From NCBI GenBank assembly GCA_947584825.1, contig CANPWR010000083.1:1-5666 (forward strand): a stretch of 5,666 nucleotides of DNA, written 5' to 3'. Below the pieces are notes generated by a model that did not search any database, was not told the DNA's origin, and saw nothing but the letters and a program-made list of their open reading frames with translations. The DNA comes from an uncultured Clostridia bacterium. GTDB lineage: Bacteria; Bacillota; Clostridia; Oscillospirales; Ruminococcaceae. Both the position numbers and the translations under genes were made by a program. Below are positions 5,616 to 5,666 of this stretch, piece after piece (positions within the stretch are counted from its first letter, which is position 1; each line of letters opens with the position of its first letter).

Positions 5616-5666
5616 AAAGAATATCCCCTTTCTACTAAAAACAATCTCAATTTTTTTCTGCAGCGA
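5612..5666 (-). CDS. C-terminal end of a probable ECF sigma-70 family factor (runs off the right edge)
   Basis: On the minus strand the frame offset by one base from the edge reads RCRKKLRLFLVERGYSL and then TGA (5614-5612). Such Arg/Lys-rich '(S)RxRKKLRxFLEExGY' tails are typical of the end of region 4 in ECF sigma factors, just after the DNA-recognition helix. The TGA overlaps the ATG of the membrane-protein gene by 4 bp (ATGA), an arrangement that suggests translational coupling and is common for sigma/anti-sigma pairs. Only 17 residues are visible, so the call is tentative. The gene's promoter and most of its body lie outside the window. Confidence 0.55.
   Translation of the reverse strand, partial: RCRKKLRLFLVERGYSL

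Overview
The window looks like low-GC Firmicute (Clostridia) chromosome, probably a Ruminococcus/Oscillospiraceae-type gut or rumen anaerobe. This rests on AT-rich intergenic DNA, GGAGG-type ribosome binding sites, canonical TTGACA/TATAAT-like promoters, a clostridial-style c-di-GMP-I riboswitch, and protein families typical of that group (VTC + DUF4956 + CotH, Cache-type hybrid histidine kinases, ECF sigma/anti-sigma pairs). The organism call is inference.

Left part (1-2034, minus strand): a three-gene operon read leftwards. It has a strong promoter (-35 at 2034-2029, -10 at 2011-2006) and a leader of about 195 nt. The leader carries a c-di-GMP-I (GEMM-I) aptamer (1950-1872) that runs directly into an intrinsic terminator (1875-1826). 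The genes follow in order: a VTC-domain protein of the polyphosphate-polymerase/TTM fold (GTG start at 1804), a DUF4956 membrane protein (1089-412), and the N-terminal 123 residues of a secreted CotH-like kinase protein (371 to beyond position 1). The last bases of the aptamer are also the first bases of the terminator stem, so the simplest reading is that c-di-GMP binding blocks termination and turns the operon on.

Middle (2035-4795, plus strand): divergent from that operon is a single large gene with its own promoter (2102-2131). It encodes an 850-residue hybrid sensor histidine kinase: two transmembrane segments flanking a Cache-like outside domain, then HisKA, HATPase and two receiver domains. 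It has no HPt domain and no DNA-binding output. No partner lies in the window. Its position next to a c-di-GMP-controlled operon suggests, but does not show, a shared physiology.

Right part (4796-5666): a short convergent intergenic region with two hairpins, one a terminator for the minus-strand gene. It is followed (reading leftwards from the right edge) by the last 17 codons of a probable ECF sigma factor and, overlapping it by 4 bp (ATGA), a single-pass membrane protein that is probably its anti-sigma factor.

The most notable element is the c-di-GMP riboswitch in front of the VTC/DUF4956/CotH operon. It ties a poorly understood polyphosphate-like/secreted-kinase module to second-messenger control. 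I see no tRNA, rRNA, CRISPR array or intact mobile element.
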